Made by a program: the position numbers and the translations under genes. The notes beneath the pieces were generated by a model. It did no database searches and was not told where the DNA came from. It saw nothing but the letters and a program-made list of their open reading frames with translations. This document shows, piece after piece, positions 1 through 8,026 of a DNA stretch of 64,000 nt. Source of the stretch: Synechococcus sp. CS-1332 (GTDB lineage Bacteria > Cyanobacteriota > Cyanobacteriia > PCC-6307 > Cyanobiaceae); assembly GCF_025127995.1 (NCBI RefSeq), contig NZ_JAHLYP010000042.1:124001-188000 (forward strand), read 5' to 3'. Numbering within the stretch: the first letter of the stretch is position 1; each line of letters begins with the position of its first letter.

Positions 1-8
1 TGGCGCTG

Positions 9-1550
9 GTGGTGCTGGGGATGGTGCTGCAGGCGGTTCAGCAGCTGCAGTGGACCCTGAGCACCTGGCTTCCCTACTGGATGGTGGGGCCGCTGATGTT
101 GGTCGTGCTGGTGGCGTTGCTGCTGGCCCTGGCGCAGGTCGGCTGGCCCTGGTTGCAGCGACTGCGCAGGCCTGGCCCTTCGGGTGCAGGCAAGACTCCC
201 ACGGCGTCCGTGCCCTCCAGCCGCCGTGAAGCGGCCCAACGGAACCTGGGCGCCGTCGACCGCACCCTTGAGAAGGTGCGCCACGCGGTGGAGCGGGAAG
301 CCCTGCATCAGGAACGCCAGCGGATGGAGGCGGAACTGGAACGGGGCGACCTGGTGATTGTCGTGTTCGGCACCGGCTCGGCGGGGAAGACCTCGCTGAT
401 CCGTGCCCTGCTGCAGGAGGTGGTGGGGGACGTGGGCGCCCCCATGGGGTCGACCACCAGCGCCACCCGCTACCGGCTGCGGCTGCGGGATCTGCCCCGC
501 GCCGTGGTCCTGGAAGACACCCCAGGCATCCTCGAAGCGGGCCGCGAGGGTCGGGAGCGGGAGCGGCTGGCCCGGGGACTGGCGGCCCGGGCCGACCTGC
601 TGCTGCTGGTGCTGGATGGGGACCTGCGCGCCAGTGAACTGGAGGTGTTCGAGGCCCTGGCGGGGCTGGGCAAGCGGCTGCTGCTGGTGCTCAACAAGTG
701 CGACCTGCGCGGCGAAGAGGAGGAGCGTCGCCTGCTGGCGCTGCTGCGGCAACGCTGCGCCGGGCGCCTCGCCCCCGAGGATGTGATCCCCGCCAGCGCG
801 GCTCCCCAGAGCGTGCCGATGCCCGGAGGCCGGCCCCTGCAACCGGCGCCGGAGGTGGAAGCCCTGCTGCGCCGTGTCGCCAGCGTTCTGCATGCCGATG
901 GGGAGGAGCTGATCGCCGACAACCTGCTGCTCCAGTGCCGCCGTCTCAGCCAGGCCAGCCAGGACCTGCTGGACCGGCAACGGCACAGCGATGCCGGCAC
1001 CATCGTCGACCGGTACATGTGGATCGGCGCGGGGGTCGTGATGGTGACCCCGCTGCCGGGAATCGACCTGCTCGCCACCGCGGCGGTCAACGCCCAGATG
1101 GTGGTCGAGATCGGCCGCGTCTACGGCGTCAGCCTCAGCCGCGACACGGCCCAGGATCTGGCCCTTTCGGTGGGCCGGACCCTGGCGGGGCTGGGGCTGG
1201 TCAAGGGAGGGGTGGGTCTGATCACCTCGGCCCTCAGCCTCAATCTCCCTGCCTTGGTGGTCAGCCGGGCCATTCAGGCGGTCAGCGCGGCCTGGCTGAC
1301 CCGGGTGGCGGGGCGCAGCTTCATCACCTACTTCCGCCAGAACCAGGACTGGGGCGATGGGGGGTTGCAGGAGGTGCTGCAGCGCGAATACGACCTGAAC
1401 AAGCGGGAGGGCATGCTGCGCAGCTTCCTGGAAACCGCCCTCAACCGGGTGGTGGAGCCTCTGCAGCAACGCCAGAGACGGCGGCTGCCGCCTCGCCCAG
1501 GGCCTCGGGGGGGGGCGGCTGAAGGGGACCGCGGGAATCCAGCACCGTGA
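9..1550 (+). CDS. P-loop GTPase with C-terminal DUF697 domain
   Basis: Membrane-associated GTPase of the Era/YcjF-like class. Hydrophobic segments lie near residues 25-50. The GTPase core has a P-loop GTGSAGKTS at about 121-129, DTPG at 170-173 and NKCD at 229-232. The C-terminal third (about 335-470) resembles DUF697, with hydrophobic Gly-rich helices and a terminal SFITYFRQ-like motif. The reading frame is open to the window edge and the first codon used is GTG at 9 (ATG at 21), so the true start may lie outside. The tail from about 480 is Pro/Arg-rich and overlaps the convergent small gene by 110 bp. The cellular role is not known; related proteins are linked to envelope or stress functions. 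Confidence 0.8.
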   Translation: MVLGMVLQAVQQLQWTLSTWLPYWMVGPLMLVVLVALLLALAQVGWPWLQRLRRPGPSGAGKTPTASVPSSRREAAQRNLGAVDRTLEKVRHAVEREALHQERQRMEAELERGDLVIVVFGTGSAGKTSLIRALLQEVVGDVGAPMGSTTSATRYRLRLRDLPRAVVLEDTPGILEAGREGRERERLARGLAARADLLLLVLDGDLRASELEVFEALAGLGKRLLLVLNKCDLRGEEEERRLLALLRQRCAGRLAPEDVIPASAAPQSVPMPGGRPLQPAPEVEALLRRVASVLHADGEELIADNLLLQCRRLSQASQDLLDRQRHSDAGTIVDRYMWIGAGVVMVTPLPGIDLLATAAVNAQMVVEIGRVYGVSLSRDTAQDLALSVGRTLAGLGLVKGGVGLITSALSLNLPALVVSRAIQAVSAAWLTRVAGRSFITYFRQNQDWGDGGLQEVLQREYDLNKREGMLRSFLETALNRVVEPLQQRQRRRLPPRPGPRGGAAEGDRGNPAP

Positions 1551-1686
1551 TCAGCACCAGATAGGCCACCCCGATCAGAATCGATAGGGCCCCGGTGAGG
1601 ATCGCCACCCACTTGCCGCGGGAATCCTTCCCGGGGGGCTGCGGTGGGATTGGATCCGGCATCGGTTCAACCACTGGTTCAGCCAT
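1441..1686 (-). CDS. Small single-pass membrane protein, unknown function
   Basis: An 81-residue protein with a Pro-rich acidic N-terminus, one hydrophobic helix at about 28-47 (WVAILTGALSILIGVAYLVL) and a Pro-rich C-terminus. Its ATG lies inside the stop region of the upstream decarboxylase (the shared bases are ATGGCTGA), so the pair is probably translationally coupled. It overlaps the convergent GTPase gene by 110 bp, so the C-terminal 35 residues lie opposite GTPase coding sequence. I believe similar short proteins occur in picocyanobacteria, but I recognise no named family. It may be a membrane tether or partner for the decarboxylase; that is inference from coupling only. Confidence 0.6.
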   Translation of the reverse strand: MAEPVVEPMPDPIPPQPPGKDSRGKWVAILTGALSILIGVAYLVLITVLDSRGPLQPPPPEALGEAAAAVSGVAAEAPPPG

Positions 1687-3136
1687 GGGCGGCCTCCGCC
1701 AGGCTTTGCTGCACCACCAGGCTCAGCCGTTCCAGGTGGTCAGGGAGCGTGTGAGGGTTGCCCAGCACCGCCTTGAGATGGTGGTGACCCCGATAGACCG
1801 GCCGCGACAGCATCAGCTGCTCAGCCAGCAGGGCCGCCCGGGTGGCGGCGCTCCAGCGCTCCGCCGCGGCCCCTTCGCAGCCATCGGGCCGGAAGGCCAG
1901 CAGGTGCAGGGGGCCGCTGCAGAGGGTCAGGCCACCGATGGCCCGCAGCCGCTGCTCCAGGTCCGTGCGGCGCTGGACAGCGGCGTCGATGAGGGCGGCC
2001 ACGCCGTCGAGGCCGAGCTGCCGCAGACCCAGCCAGAGCTTGAGGATCTCTCCTGGCCTGGTGCCCTGCAGCCCCGCCTCCCCCTGGTGGCCGCCGCCCC
2101 AGCTGGGCTCCATATAGGGCAGTCCGGTGCCGAAGGCCCGCTGCAGGTGGCGCGGATCCGCCAGCAGCAGCAGGGAGGAGGTCTTGGTGATGCCGAGCAG
2201 CTTCTGGGGATTGACCGTGATCGAATCGGCCAGAGCCAGGCCGGCGAGCCGGGAACGGAACCGCTCGCTGAAGGCGAAGATGGCGCCAATGGCCCCGTCC
2301 ACGTGCAGCCAGTGGCCGTAGTGGCGGCACAGCGCCGCAATGGGCTCCAGGGGATCGAGGGCACCGCGCACGGTCGTGCCGGAGGTGGCCACCACGGCAA
2401 TCACGGGGGTACCGGCCCGGTCGAGCTGCGCCAGCCGCTCCTCGAGGGCCTGCGGCTCCAGGCTGCCGGTCGCGGTGACGGGGAGTTGCACCAGGGCCTC
2501 GGCCGGCAGACCCATCACGGCGGTGGCCTTGATCAGCGAGACGTGGGCCTCTTCGCTGCACAGCACCACCGCCTCACCCCGGCAGGCCAGACCACGGCGA
2601 TGGCGGGCAGTGACCAGAGCCATCAGGTTGCTGAGGCTGCCGCCGCTGGCGGCCACGCCCCCGGCACCGTCGGGCAGGCCAAGCCGACTGGCCATCCAGG
2701 CGCAAAGGGCCCGCTCCAGGCGACTGAGGCTGGGCGAGAGCTCTTCAGCCAGCAGGTTGTTGTTCAGGCCGGCGCAGATCAGGTCGGCCACGATCGAAGC
2801 CGACAGGGGCGGCGGATCGAGGTGGGCCAGGGCGCCGGGGTGATTGGGGTTGTAGGCCCCTTCCATCACCAGTTGCAGATCGGCCAGCAGCCTTTCGCTG
2901 CCGAGCCCTGCCGCCTCCGGTTCCACCGCCGGCAGCACGCTCAAGCCCGGAAGGGGAGTGCCATGGCCGGCCTGGCCCAGCCAGCGACAAAGGAGTCCGG
3001 ACGCCTGCTGCAGGAGGTCCTCCAGGGCCGGGTCCACCTGAAAGGGGTCCGGGAAGGAGCCGAACTCCTGGGGGGGCGGCGCTGGCCGGTGGGCGGGGGG
3101 GACGCTGGCCAACGGCGACTGTGGGGGTCTCGGCAT
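1679..3136 (-). CDS. PLP-dependent group II decarboxylase
   Basis: A fold-type I pyridoxal-phosphate decarboxylase of the group II family (glutamate, aromatic-amino-acid and L-2,4-diaminobutyrate decarboxylases). Numbered from the ATG at 3136 (485 aa), SGGSLSNL at 164-171 binds phosphate, HVDGA at 278-282 supplies the cofactor Asp, and K312 in NPQK is the Schiff-base lysine. The frame stays open to 3385, but that part lies opposite tadA and is Pro/Arg-rich, so 3136 is preferred. Substrate cannot be read from sequence; picocyanobacterial homologues are often annotated as diaminobutyrate decarboxylase. The next gene starts within its stop region. Confidence 0.85.
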   Translation of the reverse strand: MPRPPQSPLASVPPAHRPAPPPQEFGSFPDPFQVDPALEDLLQQASGLLCRWLGQAGHGTPLPGLSVLPAVEPEAAGLGSERLLADLQLVMEGAYNPNHPGALAHLDPPPLSASIVADLICAGLNNNLLAEELSPSLSRLERALCAWMASRLGLPDGAGGVAASGGSLSNLMALVTARHRRGLACRGEAVVLCSEEAHVSLIKATAVMGLPAEALVQLPVTATGSLEPQALEERLAQLDRAGTPVIAVVATSGTTVRGALDPLEPIAALCRHYGHWLHVDGAIGAIFAFSERFRSRLAGLALADSITVNPQKLLGITKTSSLLLLADPRHLQRAFGTGLPYMEPSWGGGHQGEAGLQGTRPGEILKLWLGLRQLGLDGVAALIDAAVQRRTDLEQRLRAIGGLTLCSGPLHLLAFRPDGCEGAAAERWSAATRAALLAEQLMLSRPVYRGHHHLKAVLGNPHTLPDHLERLSLVVQQSLAEAAHG

Positions 3137-3177
3137 TCTGCCGGGTGCCCGGGCGGAGGGATGGCTAGAAGCAGGGG

Positions 3178-3672
3178 ATGGTGAGTGACGCCAACAGCCT
3201 GCTGTGGATGGACCGGCTCCTGCGGCTCTCCGAGGCGGCCGGGACCCGGGGGGAGGTGCCCGTGGCGGCCGCCTTGCTGGATGAGGCTGGACGCTGCGTG
3301 GGCTGGGGAAGCAATCGCCGCCATCTCCGGGCAGACCCCCTGGGGCACGCCGAACTGCTGGCCCTGCGCCGGGCCGCAGCGACACGGGGCGACTGGCGCT
3401 TCAACGGCTGCACCTTGCTGGTGACCCTTGAGCCCTGTCCCATGTGCGCCGGTGCCCTGATCCAGGCGCGGGTGGGCACGGTGATCTACGCCGCCGCTGA
3501 TCCCAAACGCGGCGCCCTCGGCGGCAGCCTGGACCTCGCCAGCCACCCCAGTGCCCACCACCACATGGTGGTGAAAGGCGGGGTGCGCGGCGAGCGGGCC
3601 GCGCAGCAACTGGAGAATTGGTTCCGACTCCGGCGCCTGGCCCGCCAGGTTGACGGCCTAAAGCAGGCCTGA
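3178..3672 (+). CDS. tadA: tRNA adenosine(34) deaminase TadA
   Basis: Zinc-dependent deaminase that converts A34 to inosine in tRNA-Arg(ACG). The 164-residue protein has the full cytidine-deaminase-fold active site: H57-A-E59 (zinc ligand and catalytic Glu) and P86-C87-P-M-C90 (two zinc cysteines). Length fits the family. It diverges from the PLP decarboxylase, whose start is about 40 bp away, so the two share a compact promoter region. An in-frame GTG directly follows the ATG, so either could initiate. It converges on the aminotransferase gene with only 1 bp between stop codons. Confidence 0.95.
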   Translation: MVSDANSLLWMDRLLRLSEAAGTRGEVPVAAALLDEAGRCVGWGSNRRHLRADPLGHAELLALRRAAATRGDWRFNGCTLLVTLEPCPMCAGALIQARVGTVIYAAADPKRGALGGSLDLASHPSAHHHMVVKGGVRGERAAQQLENWFRLRRLARQVDGLKQA

Positions 3673-3673
3673 C

Positions 3674-4870
3674 TCAGGCGATCGCGGCGGCCACGGGCGC
3701 AGGCGAAGGACGGAAGGCGGGCAGTTCGCTGGCAAAAATGTCGAGCAGTCGGTCGACATTCTCCGGCGTGCTGTTGTAACCCATCAGGCCGATGCGCCAC
3801 ACCTTTCCGGCCAGATCCCCGAGCCCACCGCCCACCTCAATACCAAAACGATCAAGCAGGTGGCGGCTGAAGGCCTTGCCATCGACCCCCTCGGGGATGC
3901 GGACGGTGGTGAGGGTGGCCAGACGCAGGGGCTCGCTGACATGCAGTTCCAGGCCCAGCTGTTCCAGGCCGGCCCAGAGGCGCTCGGCATTGCTGCGGTG
4001 GCGCGCCCAGGCGGCCTCGAGTCCCTCTTCGGCCAGGAGCCGCAGGGCTTCGCGCATGCCGAAGTTCATGTTGACCGGAGCGGTGTGGTGATAGACCCGA
4101 TCGCTGCCCCAGTACTTGTTGAGCAGAGAGACATCCAGGTACCAGTTGGGCACCTTTCCGGAGCGGGCGGCCAGCTTGGCCTCGGCCCGCGGACCCATGG
4201 TGAAGGGGCCCAGGCCCGGGGGGCAGCTGAGGCCTTTCTGGCTGCAGCTGTAGGCCAGATCCACCTTCCAGGCATCGATGTGCAGCGGCACCGCCCCAAG
4301 GGACGTGACCGTGTCGAGCAGCAGCAAGCAATCGTGCTGCCGGCAGAGATCACCGATCCCCTCCATCGGCTGACACACGCCGGTGGAGGTTTCGGCATGC
4401 ACCATCGCCAGGATGGCGGGCTTGTGGGCGATCAGGGCCGCTTCGAGTTCGGCCAGCTCAAAGGCCTCCCCCCAAGGCCGTTCGATGCTGACCACCTCGG
4501 CGCGGTAGCGGCCGGCCATGTCGACCAGGCGCTGGCCGAAATAGCCCATCACCGCCACCAGCACCTTGTCGCCGGGCTCGATCGTGTTGGCCAGGGTTGC
4601 TTCCATAGCGGCGCTGCCGGTGCCGCTCATCGGGATGGTGAGGCGGTTGTCGGTCTGCCAGGCGTAGCGCAGCAGCTCCTGCACCTCCCCCATCAGGTCG
4701 ATGTACAGGGGATCCAGGTGGCCGATCGGCATCCGGGCCAGGGCCTGCAGGACCGTGGGGTGGGCGTTGGAGGGTCCAGGACCCAGCAGCAGCCGCTCCG
4801 GGGTGGCAATCGGGTCCAGAGCGAGCCTGTGGGTGCTGCTGATGGAGGGAGGCACTGGGAGAAGGGGCAA
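3674..4870 (-). CDS. Class V aminotransferase (alanine/serine-glyoxylate type)
   Basis: A PLP aminotransferase of the alanine-glyoxylate/serine-glyoxylate family, historically labelled soluble hydrogenase 42 kDa subunit in cyanobacteria. It would transaminate glyoxylate from photorespiration. The 398-residue protein has SGTGSAAME at 82-90 for phosphate binding, D186 in LLDTVTS for the pyridine nitrogen, and the Schiff-base lysine K212 in SCSQKG. It sits 48 bp downstream of apcF's stop on the opposite face of the same strand order, next to a glutamine-synthetase-like gene; this aminotransferase-glnA neighbourhood is familiar from marine picocyanobacteria (from memory). Confidence 0.88.
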   Translation of the reverse strand: MPLLPVPPSISSTHRLALDPIATPERLLLGPGPSNAHPTVLQALARMPIGHLDPLYIDLMGEVQELLRYAWQTDNRLTIPMSGTGSAAMEATLANTIEPGDKVLVAVMGYFGQRLVDMAGRYRAEVVSIERPWGEAFELAELEAALIAHKPAILAMVHAETSTGVCQPMEGIGDLCRQHDCLLLLDTVTSLGAVPLHIDAWKVDLAYSCSQKGLSCPPGLGPFTMGPRAEAKLAARSGKVPNWYLDVSLLNKYWGSDRVYHHTAPVNMNFGMREALRLLAEEGLEAAWARHRSNAERLWAGLEQLGLELHVSEPLRLATLTTVRIPEGVDGKAFSRHLLDRFGIEVGGGLGDLAGKVWRIGLMGYNSTPENVDRLLDIFASELPAFRPSPAPVAAAIA

Positions 4871-4917
4871 GACCTGGCGGAGCGGCAGAAGTGATACGAG
4901 GTTAGGGAATGGCCGCC

Positions 4918-5436
4918 TCAGCGAGCGCGGACGTTGCTGGAGGAGAGGCCGCGGCAGAGATGCTCGAAGGGGGCCCGCACCAGACCGGTGTTCACCAGGC
5001 CGGCATCGGCCAGCATCTCGGCGATCACCTCGCCGAGCAGGGCGATGCTGCGGACGGTCGGTCCGGTGGGAACGCCCAGGCTCTTGTAGGTGTCGTCGAG
5101 GCCGTTGAGAACACGCTCGTTGAGGATGGTGAAGTCGTCGGCCACCAGGGCATAGCTGGCGTAGCGCAGGAAGTAATCCATGTCGCGCAGGCAGGCCGAC
5201 AGGCGCCTGGTGGTGTAGGCGTTGCCGCCGGGGAGGAGCAGCTCGGGGTCTTCAAGCCAGAGGCGTTGGGCGGCCTCGCGCACGATGACGGCCGCTTCCC
5301 GGTTGATCAGTTCGACAGCGGCGAGACGCAACTCCGCCTGGCCGTAGTAGGCATCAATCCGATCGATCGCGGAGCGATCGAAGTAGCGGCCCAGCTGGTC
5401 ATAGCGACCAATCAGACCGGTGATGGCATCTCGCAT
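4918..5436 (-). CDS. apcF: Allophycocyanin beta-18 subunit
   Basis: A core phycobilisome subunit that replaces ApcB beside the membrane linker ApcE and helps pass energy to the photosystems. The 172-residue protein starts MRDAITGLI, has the beta-subunit GGNAYTTRR motif with N72 (the usual methyl-Asn position) and C82 in ACLRDMDYFLRYA for phycocyanobilin attachment. The frame is open to 6021, but conservation begins at the ATG at 5436 and upstream codons lie opposite the glutamine-synthetase-like gene. The sequence is closer to ApcF than ApcB (GPTVRSIALL, elongated C-terminus). Divergent from the next gene across 163 bp, which should hold both promoters. Confidence 0.93.
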   Translation of the reverse strand: MRDAITGLIGRYDQLGRYFDRSAIDRIDAYYGQAELRLAAVELINREAAVIVREAAQRLWLEDPELLLPGGNAYTTRRLSACLRDMDYFLRYASYALVADDFTILNERVLNGLDDTYKSLGVPTGPTVRSIALLGEVIAEMLADAGLVNTGLVRAPFEHLCRGLSSSNVRAR

Positions 5437-5599
5437 GGACGAAACGGATCGACGCACCTGCAGCGGAAGGTAGCACTCGCGATCCGCCAGATTCCTGTGC
5501 TGCGGCTGGTTCTGGGGAATCTGACAGAAACGGTTACGCGGCCACCGGCCCGCCGAGGGGGCAGCATCGTGGCGGCAGCCTTCCCACCCGCCCCCCTCC

Positions 5600-6931
5600 A
5601 TGGCCACCTCCGCCCAGGACATCCTGCGCCGCCTCGGGGAGGACGGCATCGAGCGCATCGACCTGAAGGTGAGTGACCTGGAGGGTCGCTGGCATGCGAT
5701 CGGCTTTGAGGCGCACCGCTTCGGCGAGGAGGTGTTTCGTCGAGGCCTTCCCCTGGACAGCCTCAGCGCGGAGCCGGGGCGGACGCTGCCAGCCGCCAGC
5801 GGCCTGATCTTGCATCCGGACCCCAGCACCGCCTGGATCGACCCCTTCCTCACCCCGAGGAGCCTCAGCCTGATCGCGGCGTTCGAGGCACCCACAGAGG
5901 CCTCGACAGGATTCCGCCATTGCCCCCGCTCCCTCGCCGCCCGCGCCCTGGCCGAGCTGACCAGCAGCGGACTGGCGGATGGTGCCCGCTTCGGAGCCGA
6001 ACAAGGCTTCTTTCTGTTCAAGGACCTGGACGCCTACGGCGATGGCCAGGGCTGTGGTTACAGGGTCAGCCTCGGCCCGGCGATACCGGAAGAGCTCCGC
6101 AGCGAGCTTCTGCTCACCCTGGCGGCCCTGGATCTGCGGGCCCACCTGCAGCAACCGGCGCCGCAGGGGCCCCTGCAGCAGCTGACCCTGGGAAGCGGCG
6201 ATCCGCTGCGGGCTGCGGATGCCCTGATGGTCAGCCGCTACGTGGTGCGTCATGTGGCACAGCGCCACGGCTGGCGTGCCACCCTCCTGCCGAGGCCCAC
6301 CCTGGAGCGCACCTGCGCCGGCCTGGCGGTGCACCAGAGCCTCTGGAGGGCCGGGCAACCCCTGTTCTGCGGGGAGGGAACCTACGGCGACCTGTCCCAG
6401 ACCGCCCGCTGGTACCTGGGGGGGCTGCTGCGCCACGGCCCCTCCCTGGCTGCATTCACCAACCCCGGGACCAACAGCTACCGGCGGCTAAGGAGCGGCC
6501 CCGAGGCCCCGATCCGGCTCACCTACGCCAGGAATGACCCGTCCACCGTGGTCGACGTTCCTGCCAGCGGCAGCGATCCCGCCAAGCGGCGGCTGGTGCT
6601 GCGTCAGGCGGATGGGCTGGCCAATCCCTACCTGGCCTTTGCAGCCATGCTGATGGCCGGACTCGATGGCGTGCGGCGCCAGAGCGATCCCGGATCGCCG
6701 AGTGATCAGGAGTCCGCCGCCGCCCGTTCAGCGGGATCCGGTGGCGCCACCCTGCCCGCCGACCTGAGCCAATCCCTGGACGCCCTGGCCGACGACCACG
6801 GCTATCTGCTGGCCGGTGGCGTCTTCAGTCGGGAACTGGTCGAGGACTGGATCGCCTCGAAACGCCAGGAGGTGGAGGACCTGGAGCATCGGCCCCATCC
6901 GCACGAGTTCAGCCGCGACCCCATGGCCTGA
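5600..6931 (+). CDS. Glutamine synthetase-like protein, probable pseudoenzyme
   Basis: Clearly related to type I glutamine synthetase: the N-terminus (AQDILRRLGEDGIERIDLK), NPYLAFAAMLMAGLDG near 342-357 and AGGVFSRELVEDWI all match GlnA. Hand alignment to enterobacterial GlnA suggests that most metal ligands are lost: the EPEF pair becomes E134-Q-G136, the HHEVA...GQ-E block is missing (about 182-197), the catalytic His of GSGMH is A244, and KRIE becomes RRLV333. NRS...R arginines for ATP are also replaced. About 30 residues are missing overall (443 against about 470), mainly around 148-165. The frame is intact, so it is probably expressed and not a simple pseudogene. Role unknown; a regulatory or structural paralogue is inference. 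Confidence 0.8.
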   Translation: MATSAQDILRRLGEDGIERIDLKVSDLEGRWHAIGFEAHRFGEEVFRRGLPLDSLSAEPGRTLPAASGLILHPDPSTAWIDPFLTPRSLSLIAAFEAPTEASTGFRHCPRSLAARALAELTSSGLADGARFGAEQGFFLFKDLDAYGDGQGCGYRVSLGPAIPEELRSELLLTLAALDLRAHLQQPAPQGPLQQLTLGSGDPLRAADALMVSRYVVRHVAQRHGWRATLLPRPTLERTCAGLAVHQSLWRAGQPLFCGEGTYGDLSQTARWYLGGLLRHGPSLAAFTNPGTNSYRRLRSGPEAPIRLTYARNDPSTVVDVPASGSDPAKRRLVLRQADGLANPYLAFAAMLMAGLDGVRRQSDPGSPSDQESAAARSAGSGGATLPADLSQSLDALADDHGYLLAGGVFSRELVEDWIASKRQEVEDLEHRPHPHEFSRDPMA

Positions 6932-6932
6932 A

Positions 6933-7202
6933 TCAGGGCCGCAGCAGCCAGGCCAGCAGCAGCCCCAGTCCGCCCCAACGCAACGCCGACCAGAAGCGAT
7001 CGCCGTGCCGGGTGCTCGGCAGCAAAGCTTCGGGGAGGGGATCCAGCAGCCGTTGGGCCAGCTCCAACCGTTGCCGCCGCCGCCGCAGGGTCACGCCCGT
7101 GGAAGCCACGGCCCCCGGGCGTCCGGCCAGGCTGAGCACCGCCGCCAGTTGGTGCAGCAATCCCGGTGACGATGAGCGGCGGGGGCGCTGGAGTCGGCTC
7201 AT
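6933..7202 (-). CDS. Small membrane-anchored protein, unknown function
   Basis: An 89-residue basic protein with many Arg-rich segments and a hydrophobic C-terminal helix (about 70-87, WGGLGLLLAWLL), suggesting a tail anchor. I chose the ATG at 7202; the frame also allows an ATG at 7250, but that would overlap the divergent gene beginning at 7241. It converges on the glutamine-synthetase-like gene with 1 bp between them. I do not recognise a family. Support is composition, a plausible divergent arrangement and tight packing, so this is tentative. Confidence 0.45.
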   Translation of the reverse strand: MSRLQRPRRSSSPGLLHQLAAVLSLAGRPGAVASTGVTLRRRRQRLELAQRLLDPLPEALLPSTRHGDRFWSALRWGGLGLLLAWLLRP

Positions 7203-7240
7203 GGTGGCGCGATCGACAGGGCGAGACCTGGAACGACAGG

Positions 7241-7603
7241 ATGGATCCACGTCAGGCCGATCGTCCAGTGGAAGCCAGCAGCAATCCAGCCGAAACAGCT
7301 TCCCCGTCCACCGTTTCGGTTGTGTCGAATCGATCGTGGCCTGCCGAGGCCCTGCCCTTAGCCGAACGGCTGCACCGCCAGCTCAGCATTGGCGATCGGG
7401 ACTGGCACGCCCTCAAGCACCAGCGCTCCCGGCGGGCGGCCGAGCAGGTGGCTGCGGCCCTGGTGCAACTCCTCGCCGCCGATGAGCCTGCCGCCAGCGC
7501 GACTGGCGAGGGTCGGCGGAGCGCCATCGCCCTGCTGGAGAACGCCCAGGCCTGGCTGCGGGCCGAGATCAGCGATCCGGGCTGTCCTGCCCACGGCCGC
7601 TGA
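7241..7603 (+). CDS. Conserved cyanobacterial small protein (DUF6439-like)
   Basis: A 120-residue soluble protein. The N-terminal 35 residues are low-complexity; the rest forms an alpha-helical unit beginning LAERLHRQLSIGDRDWHALK, followed by an Ala/Leu-rich helix and ending AWLRAEISDPGCPAHG. That DPGCP-x-H ending resembles a small picocyanobacterial family I associate with DUF6439; this is recollection, not a search. Start chosen at ATG 7241, since the upstream codons run into the divergent gene. Its 3' end overlaps the convergent ATPase gene by 35 bp. Function unknown. Confidence 0.65.
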   Translation: MDPRQADRPVEASSNPAETASPSTVSVVSNRSWPAEALPLAERLHRQLSIGDRDWHALKHQRSRRAAEQVAAALVQLLAADEPAASATGEGRRSAIALLENAQAWLRAEISDPGCPAHGR

Positions 7604-7994
7604 CCGTCGCTCGCCGTGCCGCCAGCTGCAGCCGGTTGCCCCGGCTGCTCCAGCGGACATCATCAAAGCAGTGGTGGATGAGGAACAGGCCCCGACCGGA
7701 AAGGGCATCCTGCTCGCAGGGCAGGACATTCTGGCGGGCATGGGGCGGGAGCCCGGGGCCTTCGTCCTGAACCTGCCAGACCACCCAGCGAGGGGTGACG
7801 ATCCGGCGCACCCTCAGGCACTTGCCCGGATCGCAGCCGTTGCCGTGTCGCACGGCATTGACCAGGGCCTCCTGGAGACCGAGCTGCAGCTCCGCCTGAC
7901 GGAGGGCGCAGCCGATGGGTTCAAGAAGCAACTCCACCAGCGGAGCCAGCTGCAGGGTGGAGGGGGTGATGTAGTCGGCCCAGCGGAGCTGCAT
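7569..7994 (-). CDS. Anti-sigma-factor type ATP-binding protein (RsbW-like)
   Basis: A compact 141-residue HATPase of the RsbW/SpoIIAB serine-kinase class. The N box is EALVNAVRHGNG, the G1 box DEGPGLPP and the G2 region GRGLFLIHHCFDDV, in the order expected for the GHKL fold. Proteins like this bind and inhibit sigma factors and phosphorylate a STAS-domain antagonist; a STAS protein is encoded at 44184-44567, though not adjacent. The frame is open to 8162, but conservation begins at the ATG at 7994 (MQLRWADYITPS) and the longer form overlaps gun4. Convergent overlap of 35 bp with the upstream small gene. Confidence 0.85.
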   Translation of the reverse strand: MQLRWADYITPSTLQLAPLVELLLEPIGCALRQAELQLGLQEALVNAVRHGNGCDPGKCLRVRRIVTPRWVVWQVQDEGPGLPPHARQNVLPCEQDALSGRGLFLIHHCFDDVRWSSRGNRLQLAARRATVSGRGQDSPDR

Positions 7995-8026
7995 GAAGCA
8001 GGAATTCCCATTCGCCTGATTTGAAC

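Noticed and set aside
1595-3184. A 529-residue plus-strand frame opposite the PLP decarboxylase
   Set aside because: Gln/Gly/Ala-rich shadow with no recognisable motif; the decarboxylase is certain.
3137-3385. The upstream 83 residues of the PLP decarboxylase frame
   Set aside because: They overlap tadA and are Pro/Arg-rich without resemblance to the family; the ATG at 3136 is preferred.
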